From Ditylenchus dipsaci (Eukaryota > Nematoda > Chromadorea > Rhabditida > Anguinidae), in contig SADC01000850.1 in the NCBI GenBank assembly GCA_004194705.1, positions 1-64,000 of the forward strand: DNA of 64,000 bases, written 5' to 3'. Of this stretch, positions 30,325 through 41,000 are shown piece after piece. Made by a program: the position numbers and the translations under genes. The notes under the pieces are model-generated. The model was given only the letters and a program-made list of their open reading frames with translations, searched no databases and was not told where the DNA came from. Position 1 is the first letter of the stretch, and each line of letters begins with the position of its first letter.

Positions 30325-32332
30325 CTGAACCAATAGAGTATAGGCGCATCTGCAATCGAGCTTAAAATAGATAAAAAGCCTGTGAGCACTCTAATATGCC
30401 ACTGATCAATCATCCCGAACTTAGGTGTGTCCAGCACAAAATGTATAAATGGAATGCACAACCAAGGCACAAAACATGCCAGAAAAATAGCCGAAAGAGA
30501 CTTGAAAATCTTTTTGCTAGTATTCTTTATTTTTCCCACTGACGAAGTTTTATAATTAGCCAAATAGCAGAATATAGAACGCAGCTGCTCAGCACTAATA
30601 CTAAACAATATATGCTCATTTCGGGCACTGCACAGTCCACTATACTACATAATACTTGCCTAAATTTTTTATTATAGGGATCGTGCTTTCAGGGGGGGGG
30701 GATCAAATACAAATGATACGATGTTGTTGAAGCGCTAAATCTTGTATTAAACTTTTGAACAGTTAAAGTGATAAAAATGATCGTTAACTTTTCAAAATGA
30801 CCTGAAAATAATGACTTTTTTGAAATGTACAGATAAGAAAATTTTGATTACTGTCCAAAAAAAAGATGAAAAGAGCTACAAAAATTTAATTTTACTTTAT
30901 ATTATAAGCTCAAAGTCCGTTCCTAACTTTTGTGACACCGCATTTTACTAGAGAAATAATCAATGAAATTGACTGACTCAAGAGCTTACTTGTGAGTATT
31001 TTTCAGTGCCACATAGGAAGAACATAAGTAGAAGATGAAAACACCATATACTTCTACTGACAATATTACACGCCAAATAAAATCGTGTATTTAGCGCTGC
31101 ATATCTTAAATTATCATTATTTTTTGTTTGTTTTACGCTTTGTTTAGACCTTCGTTCAATTCTATCGAATTGTTAAAGCTGAATGTTAACAACTGTAAGA
31201 GCAATGTTAGAAGCAGGGCTCCCACACGTCCTTATTTGTAAGATTTGTACTTATTTTGGAATTCCAAAACTTTTTTTGTTGGAATTTTCACTCAAGATCT
31301 TTTTCAGGGCAAAAGAGCAATAAGCACTGCATAAAATATCATATTTGCGGAAAATACTCTAAAATGTCCCCTATTTTGAGCTTATGTAATGTTTTTTGCC
31401 ATTCTTTCCAGACAGAGAACAATTTGAGAAGTTCCCAATAAATTTTGGAAAACTTTCAGTTCGAAAATTGAAATTAGAAAAAGCTTTGTAAATTTTCTTT
31501 AAAATTTTTCGGAAGGTTTACTAAAAAACGTTAACTGTAATGCAACCCTGGTCAAAACTGCGTTTGTGGCCTTGTGAATGAGGCCCTTGATTCAACGAAC
31601 ATTTTTGCCGGTAATCAGGAGGTTTGTAAAATCCAGGTTTGACTGTATATTAAAAATGTACCCCATGGTCGATTTGGTTTTAATTTTAATATTATCAGCG
31701 AACATGGGAAAAAAATGATGATAACCAGCAGCTAAGAAGTGCGAAAAATAATGACATCCTTTGAGACAAGAAACATTTGAAAACATTCGATATTTAAAAT
31801 TTTGACGATTCGAAAAGTACTTTGAATGTGCAAAACGACTTTTGGTATGCAAAACGACTATGCCAAACAGAAACTCAGCGTCAGATTTTTTGCCGAGCGG
31901 AGAAGTGTAAATAAAGTTTTTCGAAATTTCATGCCCAATTATTAATAGACAGACTTTAATGGCCAACAAATAGACATAAGGCGATCAATGGCTATCATTA
32001 ATAGAAATGCTAGCACAGTGCTTGCTCCTATCATTGAAAATATTTGAAGGTTATGCATTCTCCAAAGCAATGAACTTGTGCCTGTGATTAGCAAGTATGG
32101 AGACACCAAAAGCCTAAATTGTACAAAAGACTGGAAAAGGCATTCATAGCGATCAAAATATTGCATCGCTTTTGAAGAGATCTAAATACAGAAAACTTAA
32201 CTTTGTAGAATATTAAAAGATATGTTTACTTGGTCTTATAAGTAATTAAAATCAGAGTTCCATTAGAAAAAATGCCTAAGGAGGCTAGAACAGTCCGGAT
32301 TGTTATAAGCAAAAGCATAGTCGCTGTCAAAT
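30325..32332 (-). CDS. rhodopsin-like seven-helix receptor, nematode chemoreceptor type
   Basis: Minus-strand exons: 32230-32332 carries TM1 (LLLITIRTVLASLGIFSNGT, ending TYKTK). About 31945-32181 carries TM2 (SLQKRCNILIAMNAFSSLLY) and TM3, with MIAIDRLMSICWPL as the DRY-equivalent DRL motif. 30325-30659 carries TM5 (SIYCLVLVLSSCVLYSAIWL), TM6 (LSAIFLACFVPWLCIPFIHF) and TM7 (SILSSIADAPILYWFR, the NPxxY-like end). TM1-TM2 splice in phase (GTAAAC donor, TATTTAG acceptor). TM4 probably lies at about 30990-31110 but its frame is unsure. Single-base frame breaks fall in an A/T run at 32108-32111 (TM2) and at 30530-30534 (between TM5 and TM6). The TM2-TM3 layout resembles nematode srsx-type receptors; ligand unknown. 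Start and tail exons not found. Confidence 0.65.
31227..31425. repeat. dispersed repeat R1, copy 2
   Basis: Shares GATTTGTACTTATTTTGGAA, AGAGCAATAAGCACTGCATA and GAATTTTCACTCAAGATCTT with 2434-2660. It lies between exons of the receptor gene. Confidence 0.5.
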
Positions 32333-32426
32333 CTGTGTTTTTAAATCGATCATAGAACTAAATTTAATTTTCTTAAAAGGATTCCAATTAGATTCTTTCT
32401 TAGTTTTTAATTAGAGAACTCTTATA

Positions 32427-32484
32427 CAGTTGAACCTGGCCATAGAGCGCACTATAGCGGGAGCACTATAGCAAGATTTAACTG
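32427..32484. mobile_element. 58-bp CAGTYGAA mini-MITE
   Basis: TA-flanked. CAGTTGAACCTGGCCATAGA at the left, reversed CAGTTAAATCTTGCTATAGT at the right. Too small for anything but the two ends of the CAGTCRA family; likely an internal-deletion end product. Confidence 0.6.
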
Positions 32485-32616
32485 TACAGAGTTTCAATTG
32501 GTAATTGGTACTTTTATCCTTCGCACAACCACTACCCTCCCAAATTAAAAAATTAGAACCCGAAAACCACATCCTGAGCTACTTTTTTCTTTCTTCCAAA
32601 ATAAAAAAAATTACTT

Positions 32617-32776
32617 GTCGTATTTTCTCTAATAATCCCCCACTCTCTAATAGACCCCCACGCCTCGTTTTTGACTAAGATATCAGAGTTAGGGCTATTT
32701 TCGATTTAAAATTTCAAGAATTTTCAAGGGTTGAAAAATACTCCCCCATAGGGATTTACTAAAAAAAAATACGGTA
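32617..32776. mobile_element. TACCGTA-family MITE
   Basis: Interior TGACTAAGATATCAGAGTTA, AATTTCAAGAATTTTCAAGG and GGTTGAAAAATACTCCCCC match the family; ends GTCGTATTTTCTCTAATAAT and (reversed) TTACCGTATTTTTTTTTAGT. Confidence 0.7.
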
Positions 32777-33530
32777 AGTCATCCGGCATAAAAATCTAAA
32801 TTTTTCTCGAAAAAATGGCTTTCACTGCTCAAGGATATACAGCCTTGCTTTAATTTTTTTTAAATAAAACCAAATAAATTAAATTAAAAGTGGTAAAATT
32901 TGAACATGTTTTCACTTTCTAGGGACAAACATATTTTGGTACAGTCGAGTCTGGTATATGCAAGTAGTGTCTGTCTTGACGCTAACCGTGCGAGCATCTC
33001 AAGCCTAAGCTTACAAACATCCTGCGGTATATATATCATAGAACACCATAAAAATCAAATGAATTTTATTTTTTATGGATTCTATACTTTTTTATATGTT
33101 TTTATTCAACTAATTTTTGTTGATTTAATGCAAAGCCGAAAACCTGCCTCATTTTCTGCGCTCGAGCTCATGATGACTAAATAATTTGTGAAAAATAAAA
33201 CTTAGATGTACATTCGAAAGAATGCTGATCCTAAATTATCAAAATGAAAATCGGGCAAAAACTTTAGGCTGGCCTTTTTTATTAGAGTACATCAAAAATA
33301 TTTGCTTGAATGCCTAAAATCACAAGGGAATGTTTATAACAATATTTTGCACTTTTTGTGTTTCAAAGTGAATTAGTTTCTTACTATTATTTTGTAATTG
33401 CATATTCTACAAACTTATGTTCTAAAGAGTTGACTTAAAAATGAAACTGTCATAGAGCAACTAAATTATATTATCAGTCAAACACTATTACTAAAATGCT
33501 TACAAAGTACTATTAGGAAAACAAAATTTT
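32777..33530. other. intergenic, nothing recognised
   Basis: A 94-codon plus-strand frame at 32900 has a hydrophobic stretch (FIFYGFYTFLYVFIQLIF) but no motif or splice support. Confidence 0.3.
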
Positions 33531-33539
33531 TTTTGAAAA

Positions 33540-33815
33540 GACGCTTTTGTGACTTTCAACCTCTACTTTTACTAAAAAAATGTTTTCTGCCACCAACATT
33601 TGAACCTGTGACCTCAAAAACTTGCCTTTTGCAAGTTTGTTTGGCTTTATTGTTCAATAATGCACCGTGCTCGAAGCCCTTGCATCTTGAAAATCTCTTC
33701 CGAAATAACATTCACATAGAGCAATGGAAAGCGTTGCAAAACACGGCTAAAAAGCAAAAAAACGCAAAAAAGCGTCACGGATGTTCACGTCCATAATACT
33801 ATAGTTAGATGTTAT
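33540..33815 (-). mobile_element. SINE-like repeat S2, copy 1
   Basis: About 275 bp shared with 38640-38935. Minus strand has GAGGTCACAGGTTCAAATG, containing a box-B-like GGTTCAAAT, preceded by a hairpin CTTGCAAAAGGCAAG. The distal body is rich in AAAAAGC words (GCTAAAAAGCAAAAAAACGC). Both copies share TTCACGTCCATAATACTATA at one end. Confidence 0.6.
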
Positions 33816-33834
33816 CACTTATAAATTAGTAATA

Positions 33835-34279
33835 CAGTCAAACCTCGATATAGTGGCCCCCACCTCAAGTTCGTTCCCACCTAGGGTCCGACACTTTTTT
33901 AACCCTATTTTTGAAATAATTTATCGATTCTGTTTTGACAGTCTGGTCGCAAATATCGTGAGGATTCCGATTTTGCCGATCGTTTTTTGAAAAGTAAACG
34001 AATTTTGGGTTAAAAAAGTGAAACCTCGATATAGTGGCACCTGTTTTCAAAAAAGGGGTGCCACTATATCAAGGTTTCATTTTTGTAACCCAAAATTTGT
34101 TTACTTTCAAAAAACGATCGGCAAAATCGGAATCCTCACGATATTTGCGTTCAGACTGTCATAACAGAATCGATAAAATATTTTGCAAATTGGGTTAAAA
34201 AAAGTGTCGGACCCTAGGCGGGAACGAACTTTTGGGGGGGGGGGGGGGTGATTGGTGCCACTAAATCGAGGTTTGACTG
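33835..34279. mobile_element. CAGTCRA fold-back element, cassette CCTCGATATAGTGGCACC
   Basis: TA-flanked, 445 bp, palindromic. The cassette AACCTCGATATAGTGGC occurs at the left end, twice at the centre (34022 and, reversed, about 34072) and reversed at the right end. Constant arm: GTTCGTTCCCACCTAGGGTC then CGACACTTTTTTAACC, GACAGTCTGGTCGCAAATAT, GGATTCCGATTTTGCCGATC. Confidence 0.92.
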
Positions 34280-35079
34280 TATCGATTACCGTTATTATAA
34301 TTGTTTTTTATGTGATTTTCGCTGTCGTGCGTACAGTACATATAAGGGCGTATTAAATGAATGTGGCTACGTGCACTTATTCATTAAATTCGGCTCTTTA
34401 ACTAATGAAAAAACAGATTGGTGCCTTTTTCTTGTATTTTTTACACTTTTCATGTTGTTACAAAAATCTCGTCTCGTAATCTCACTTTACGCATTTAAAA
34501 AAAGTTAAAACGTTAAAAAGTTTTGTTTTTTGAAATTTTATAACGTCGTTTTTCAAATTCAAACTCTTTTGGATGCAAATCGAAGCAATTAAATGAAGTG
34601 CAAAACACATTGTTTTTAAATTTGAAACTTTATCTATTGTAAGCCGGTCTGACCTGTCGGTTTTGAGCTTGGCCCTCTCATTCTGCTGAAAATTAAAAAC
34701 ACTCCGGGCCATAAAAAAACTCAGCTCGGAACTTGCACGCGTCTGCTTTGTTTAGGGTGGATGAGCGTATATTCAAAAGCCCACCACACTTCTTGTGAGT
34801 ATTTTTATAACATAGGTTTCCCGAAAGTAAGTTGTTTAAAGAAAAATGTTGTATTTAGTAAACTCAACAGAATTTATTCAAAAATTTAAAAAGCACTCAA
34901 CAAAAAAATTTAAAATAATTTTTAACAAAAATAGTTCATTCATATTTGTAATCTTTCACAATCTTCCATCGTTTTTTCCACCATTGCTAACAGAGATTTT
35001 TCGGGTGAAGCTTGAGCAGCTACTATCTGAAACAATTTTCTTTTAAAGTTTATTTTTAACAAAGATTATAGCAACTTAC
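34280..35079. other. 3' flank of the Integrator gene, nothing recognised
   Basis: One or more 3' exons of the minus-strand gene should lie here or just beyond, but none could be placed with confidence. Confidence 0.3.
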
Positions 35080-38000
35080 ACTAGCATAAACTGCAATTCT
35101 GCTCAGAGCTATTTGTCTGACCCTTTGCAAAGTGTCCAATAAACTGGGAGCTGTGAATGGCGACACTTTAATAAGACTAGCTAGAGCAGGCACGACCTGA
35201 TTGAACAGCACAATGTGTTGTTCAGTAATAGAGCAGGAAAGAAGGGTGTCCAGAACATCGGAGATCAGGCTGGCTCCAGAGAAAGCTGTAGGTATTTTGT
35301 ACTGAACAAATGCAAAAAATATTAGGTTGAAACTAGCTGATGTTGGTAAGCAGTAAGATACCTGTTGCGTGAGCTCAGCCATCAAAACAATGCCGAATAT
35401 GCGGCGCTCTAGGTTGGCACTAGTCAGTAGCTCTCCAATAAAGCCAATCAGAACGTGGGCTGATGGAACTCCTTTGACCATTATTGGAATCAATCGGAGG
35501 GGATAGGTCTAAAAAAGTTGAAAATTGTCATGCTATGTATTTTTTCAAAGTTTTGGCACATTCTATGGTGTTGTACCGTATTTCTTCTAATAGAGCCTCC
35601 CCTCTCGTTTTTTGAGTAGGACTTCAGAGTTACAGTCAAACCTCGATATAACGCCACCCCAAAAGTTCGTTCCGCCTAGGGTCCGACACTTTTTACCTCT
35701 CTTTTTGAAGGCTCTTTTCAGTTCTGTTTTTACAGTATGGTCCGAAATATCACAAGGATTCCGATTTTACCGATCGTCTTTTAAAAACTAAAATTTTGCC
35801 ATTTAAAACACAAAACGTCGATAAAAGCTGGAGTTATATCGAGGTTTGACTGTAGTGCCATGATTGGTTTACAATTTCAAGATTTTCGAAATCAGAAAAA
35901 TTAAGCCCCTGGAGACTTTATGAAAAAAAAATTACAGTGAATACAGCAAAATCTTAAAACCATAAAATTAAATGAATTTGAAATAAAATTATAAATATTA
36001 GAGGAATTACGGTGAATACAGCAAAATTAAAAACCTACATTGAAATGGACAAGCTTTGGTAAAAGTGAATCAGCAATAAACATCTAAAGCAAACGAATTT
36101 GTAATGTTTTGCATAACAACTATCAACAAACCTGGTGAATCTGCCCACAAGCAATTTTTTTAATTTCTTCTAGTTGTTCTGCACCATTCAGGGCAGCCAA
36201 GCTATTAGAGGTATCGTCACAAAGCTCTAAAAGTAGCTGGACAACCGCCAGGTATTGTGTGCCAATATACGACTTTAACAGCTGCGATTTTTCTTCTATT
36301 TCACTTAAAAAGTAAGGAATAAATTAAATGAATTTGAAATAAAATTATAAATATTGCAAACTACTACCTTTTAGAGGTGTGCTGAGCCTTAGCTTTGAGC
36401 AAACGAATGTGATTAGCATTTTTGCTGGCATCCAAATAGAACGAAAGCATGTGCATCAAACATCTGAAATACATAAAATATATTATGAAAAATGTAAAAT
36501 TGTCTATCTCGATATTGAAAAGGCGGCTTGTTTACGGATGGTTTAAAAAATATATATATATAAAAAGTTGTTATTTTTAACAATGTACAAAATGACTGAA
36601 CAATAGTAGAAGTTGATAAGAATTTGTGTAATTCTTGACATGAAATTAGACAATACAGTCGACGCTCTCCATTGCGTCCCCCAAAATTTCGTTCCCACCT
36701 CGGGTCCGACACTTTTTTTAGCTCAAATTTTGAAGTTTTTTTCACAACGGATTCGTCAGTCTGGTCGGGAATATCGCAAGAATTCCGATTTCGCCGGTCG
36801 TTTATCGGAAATATGATAATTTATGTCATTTAGACCCGCAACGCTCTCCATTGCGTCGCCTTAAATCCCAAAAAGGCGACGCAATGGAGAGCGTTGCGGG
36901 TCTAAATGACAAAATTATCATGTTTCCGAGAAACGACCGGCAAAATCGGAATCCTTGCGATATTTCCGACCAGACTGACGAATCAGTTGTGAAAAAAAAC
37001 TTCGAAAATTGAGCTAAAAAAAGTCAGACCCGAGGTGGGAACGAACTTTTTTGTGGGGACGCAATGGAGAGCGACTCAGATTTTTGTCTCAGATTCATCT
37101 TTTTCTCTCACAGATTTACTTTTTTTCGTTTCAGATTTGCCTAAGACCAGAAGGTGGACCAGCACATTAAAAAATTTCAATAACAAGCCATGGTGACAAG
37201 ACATGTGTTAAAAGCCATGATATTTTGAGCATTTTTGCGTAAAGCGTTTTTTTTTCAAAAAAAAATTGCCTTAGGGGACACAGGTGGCCCTACAGGACCT
37301 GTTTCGGTTTAGGGGGGACTACCACTTTTTCTATAAAATTTTCAACCTTTTTTAGGTTGATCAAGTTGATAAGGTAACAATATACCTTGATAAACACATT
37401 TGCTTATTAAATTACTAGGGTCAAAAGGCGCCTACCGGCGCCTCTATCAGTTTTCACCTACTAACAGTAGTCAATTAATCACAAAATACATGTGAAACTA
37501 ATACATTAATGCACAGCCTCAGCGGAGAGCTATCTTGTAAATGCACTAACACATGCATCAATACAGCTCATATTCTGCTATAAAATTTTGCAGCTATACC
37601 ATTGTAACCCGCCTCTCCGCCCTCCAAATCTAGACCTGTTCCATTGAAAACCCCCACCCCATTCCCCAAAAACCAAGTTTTTTATATGCACTCAAAAAAC
37701 CATTTTTATGCAATAATTTTGCTATAAAAGTACCAGAAAAGTAATTTTGAAAGGGATAAAGGGCTGTATTGGAAGAGGAAGGGAATAATACAGGGGCCAC
37801 TTTTTAGCTGCTTTACCATGTTTTTCAACTCGGGCCGTGGCAAAAATTGACTCTATATGCATTTATGATCAAGTGTACTTCTCGGATTCATGTCTAAGGT
37901 AAGTGCGTGCGCGCATCTCTCACTCTCAGGCCCCCTGCGCCCTTTTTGGCTGCGCAGGGGGCTTGGGGCTTGGAGTTAAGATGCGCACACCCACATACCT

Positions 38001-41000
38001 TAGACATAAATCGGCGCTACTGTAATATACCCCCCCCCCCAAAAGCGCTACTGTAATATACCTCCCCCCCCCCCCCCCGAAAATCGACCTACTGTCATAT
38101 ACCCCCATGTAGCCTATTCTAGTGCTAACTATTAGATTGATCGATAAGTTTTGACAAAATATTTGTTTCATTAAATTTATTAATTGGATATGAGTCGCAC
38201 TAAAAATGTCATATACCAAAAGAAAGCTCTCTTTTTATGTTAAGCATTATTCTGTTTTATTAGTAAACATAAAGAATTTTAGGCGCTACTGTAATATACA
38301 CCCCGCCCCCCCCCCCCAAAAGCGCTACTGTAATATACCCCCCCCCCCCAAAACCGACTTTGGTACAATGGAATAGGTCGAGATTTTGGGCGTGGGGCGA
38401 GTTTACAATGGAATAAAACCAAAATTTTCTTGAAGAGTCACGGAAAATGTTACAACGGCTCTAGTTGTGAGGGGGGACAGCAGAAGTACCGGATTATTTA
38501 GGCCAAATACTATATAAAGATATAATACTATAATCACCACCTGGGTACCACCATATGGATACCACCTACTGGGTAGCACTAACTGAGTACTATCGCCTGG
38601 GTACCTGGTGGTGGTTTTTTAGCCATCCTAAGTGGCGCAAACGCTTTAATTTTGGAAGCTACTTTTACCAAAAAAAGGTGTTTGCCACCACCCGGATTTG
38701 AACCTGTGACCTCAAAAAACTTACCTATGGTAGGTTTATTTTGCTATATTGACCAGCAATGCACCGTGTCGGAATTCTGTACAATAGCGCAAAAGATGCG
38801 CCTTGAAAAGCTCTATCGGAATAACATATACATACGGGGGTGGAAAGCGTTGAAAAACGCGATTAAAAAGCAAAAATGCAAAAAAGAGTTACGGAGCTTC
38901 ACGTCCATAATACTATATGAAGATATTCATATAGGCTACTGAAATTATCATGATCACTATAATACACCTAATGAATAAAAATTCATTATAGAAAAAATGG
39001 GTGGTACCGCCCCCCCCCCTAAACCGAAACAGGCCCAACAGTTTTTGGAAGTTGGAGTCATGGTCCACCAAAGCAAAAATTTTTGCAAAAAATGCTCAAA
39101 CCATGATAGAAATAGAATGGAAAAAATATCAAGACAGAAAACAGTAAATATTAGACAGAAAAAAATGTTCTGCCCTATGAAGTTACGATATCCTGTGAGA
39201 CAAACAAGTAAAAAAAGTTTTGGGCAACCTATATTTTAAAAAACTCACAAGAAGTGCGGTGGGCTCTTGAATATACGTTCATCCACCCTAAACAATATGA
39301 GCGGGGTCTCGGCCAATAAAAGCTCGTTGTCTACTTGTATAATGCCTACAATATTTAGTTGTTTTTTTAATTGAAGTTGAGCGTTAGAAGGCAAACCTAC
39401 CAGAAACAGCAGCTTGAGGAGTGTTGAGCCAGACTTGCAAAGTGTCTTGATACAATCTTCTCGGGATCAGGTTTTCAAAGCGCTGCCAAATGCGCACTAC
39501 CTTGTTGACTAGTGGTCTGGGGATTGCAGCTCTATTGTTTTGAGCATAGCTGCTATTATTGTCTCATAGTGACCATATTGCTCTTGTAGAGAGGAGGAAT
39601 CTATTTGGTTGAGGTAGACTGAGAAACTGGAAACATCCGTTTGCATGTTCTCCAATGATGCTCGGAATGCAACAGGCGAAACGTGCACGTCATTTGGGTT
39701 TCTAAATGAAAAATGATTTTTCAAAAATACAGTCGACTCTCGCTATAGTGACTCCACCTCAAGTTCGATCCCGCCCAGGGTTCGATGACTTTTTAACCTC
39801 GATTTCGGAAAGGTTTTGCCAAATGTGATTTGCACTGAATTTTATGAAAATTGTAAGGATTCTGATTTCATCTGATCCTGGTTTTTGTGAATAAAGTAGT
39901 TGGTAAAAAGGCCCAAATAACCTCCTTCCAAAGAGTATTTTTTTCTAAGCGCACTTTTTTTTTGGGTTCGCTTGATTTTTTAAGTTTCTTTTTTGCAATG
40001 TGTAGCGCGCTATCTTAGGCTTAGGATTAGGCTCAGGCCTAATGCTTGTGCTTAGGGCTTCAGCCTTAAACAAAATGAAAAAAAGTTAGCTCAGAGAAAA
40101 AATACTCTTTGTAGGGGGGATTGCTGTTGGGATATACTCTCAAGTAGTTTTACAATTAAAACCCTTGGCTATCGATAAAGCCCCCCTGGTTTTGAAATTA
40201 GAGCGCAGTGCCATAAGAATAATTCCTATAATTCTTTAAAGTTTTAGGTTTTTTGGAAATTTTAATGCCAATGTCAAAGTTATTTTGAAAAAAAAACTGA
40301 CAATTTGAAGGAAACAAGTCCATCTTCCAAAACAACATTCATGGTAGGCAACATATGGGGCATGGAGACGCCAATAAATCGGAGACAAATGTTGCGGATG
40401 TGTTGGAAAGCTGCGGGCCTTTCATCCAGTAATAGCAGTAAATATCTTAATAGAAGTCAGTTTCACTAAATAGTTTTTCGCAATGGTCTGTCACAACTAC
40501 CTGATCGGAACTTTAGCCCACAGTTTTTGTGAGTAAGGCGTAGGAGGTTGTTTGGAACCCAAATTCATTTTGGAAATAGGTGATGTGTCCAGCTTGTAGG
40601 TAAAGTGGAGTAGGTAGAATAGGGAGAGTACTTGTTTTACAACCACAGTTTCGTCGAATAAGTCAGCTGAGAAAATTTCCTGAAAGCAAAATATAAAAAT
40701 GTCAATATTTTGTTTTGGTCCTAAATTAATCGTGCGGAAAATCTTAATCTTTTGCCAACATGCAATTTCAAAGTGGGAGGAAACTTTATATACGCATCGC
40801 CTAGGGTAGGGTTGGAATAAGACCGGTCCGAATCTTTTTCGGGAATATTCCCGGGAATATTCCTGGTCTTAATCTTTTTTCCGGTCCGATTCGGTCCGAA
40901 TCTTTCATATCCAAATAGCCAAATTTATTTTTAATTAAAAATAATCGATCAAAATCGCTTAAAAACACACCAACAAGATTCGGACCGATTTTTCGGTCCG

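Larger units (their letters stand above)
37140..39120. mobile_element. large inverted-repeat element, heavily invaded
   Basis: 37150-37330 and 38990-39115 are inverted relatives: AAACCGAAACAGGCCC against GGACCTGTTTCGGTTTAGG, ATGCTCAAACCATGA against CCATGATATTTTGAGCAT, and GGTCCACC against GGTGGACC. Between them lie snap-back copy 4, poly-C tandem repeats, a GGTACC-rich tract and SINE-like copy S2-2. One large fold-back or two separate insertions both fit. Confidence 0.5.

Noticed and set aside
32900..33184. 94-codon plus-strand frame with one hydrophobic stretch
   Set aside because: AT-rich sequence commonly gives hydrophobic frames; no splice signals or family resemblance.
38283..38352. Pre-miRNA or ncRNA hairpins in the many palindromes of the window
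   Set aside because: Stems are far longer than miRNA precursors and belong to transposon arms; no independent evidence of processing.
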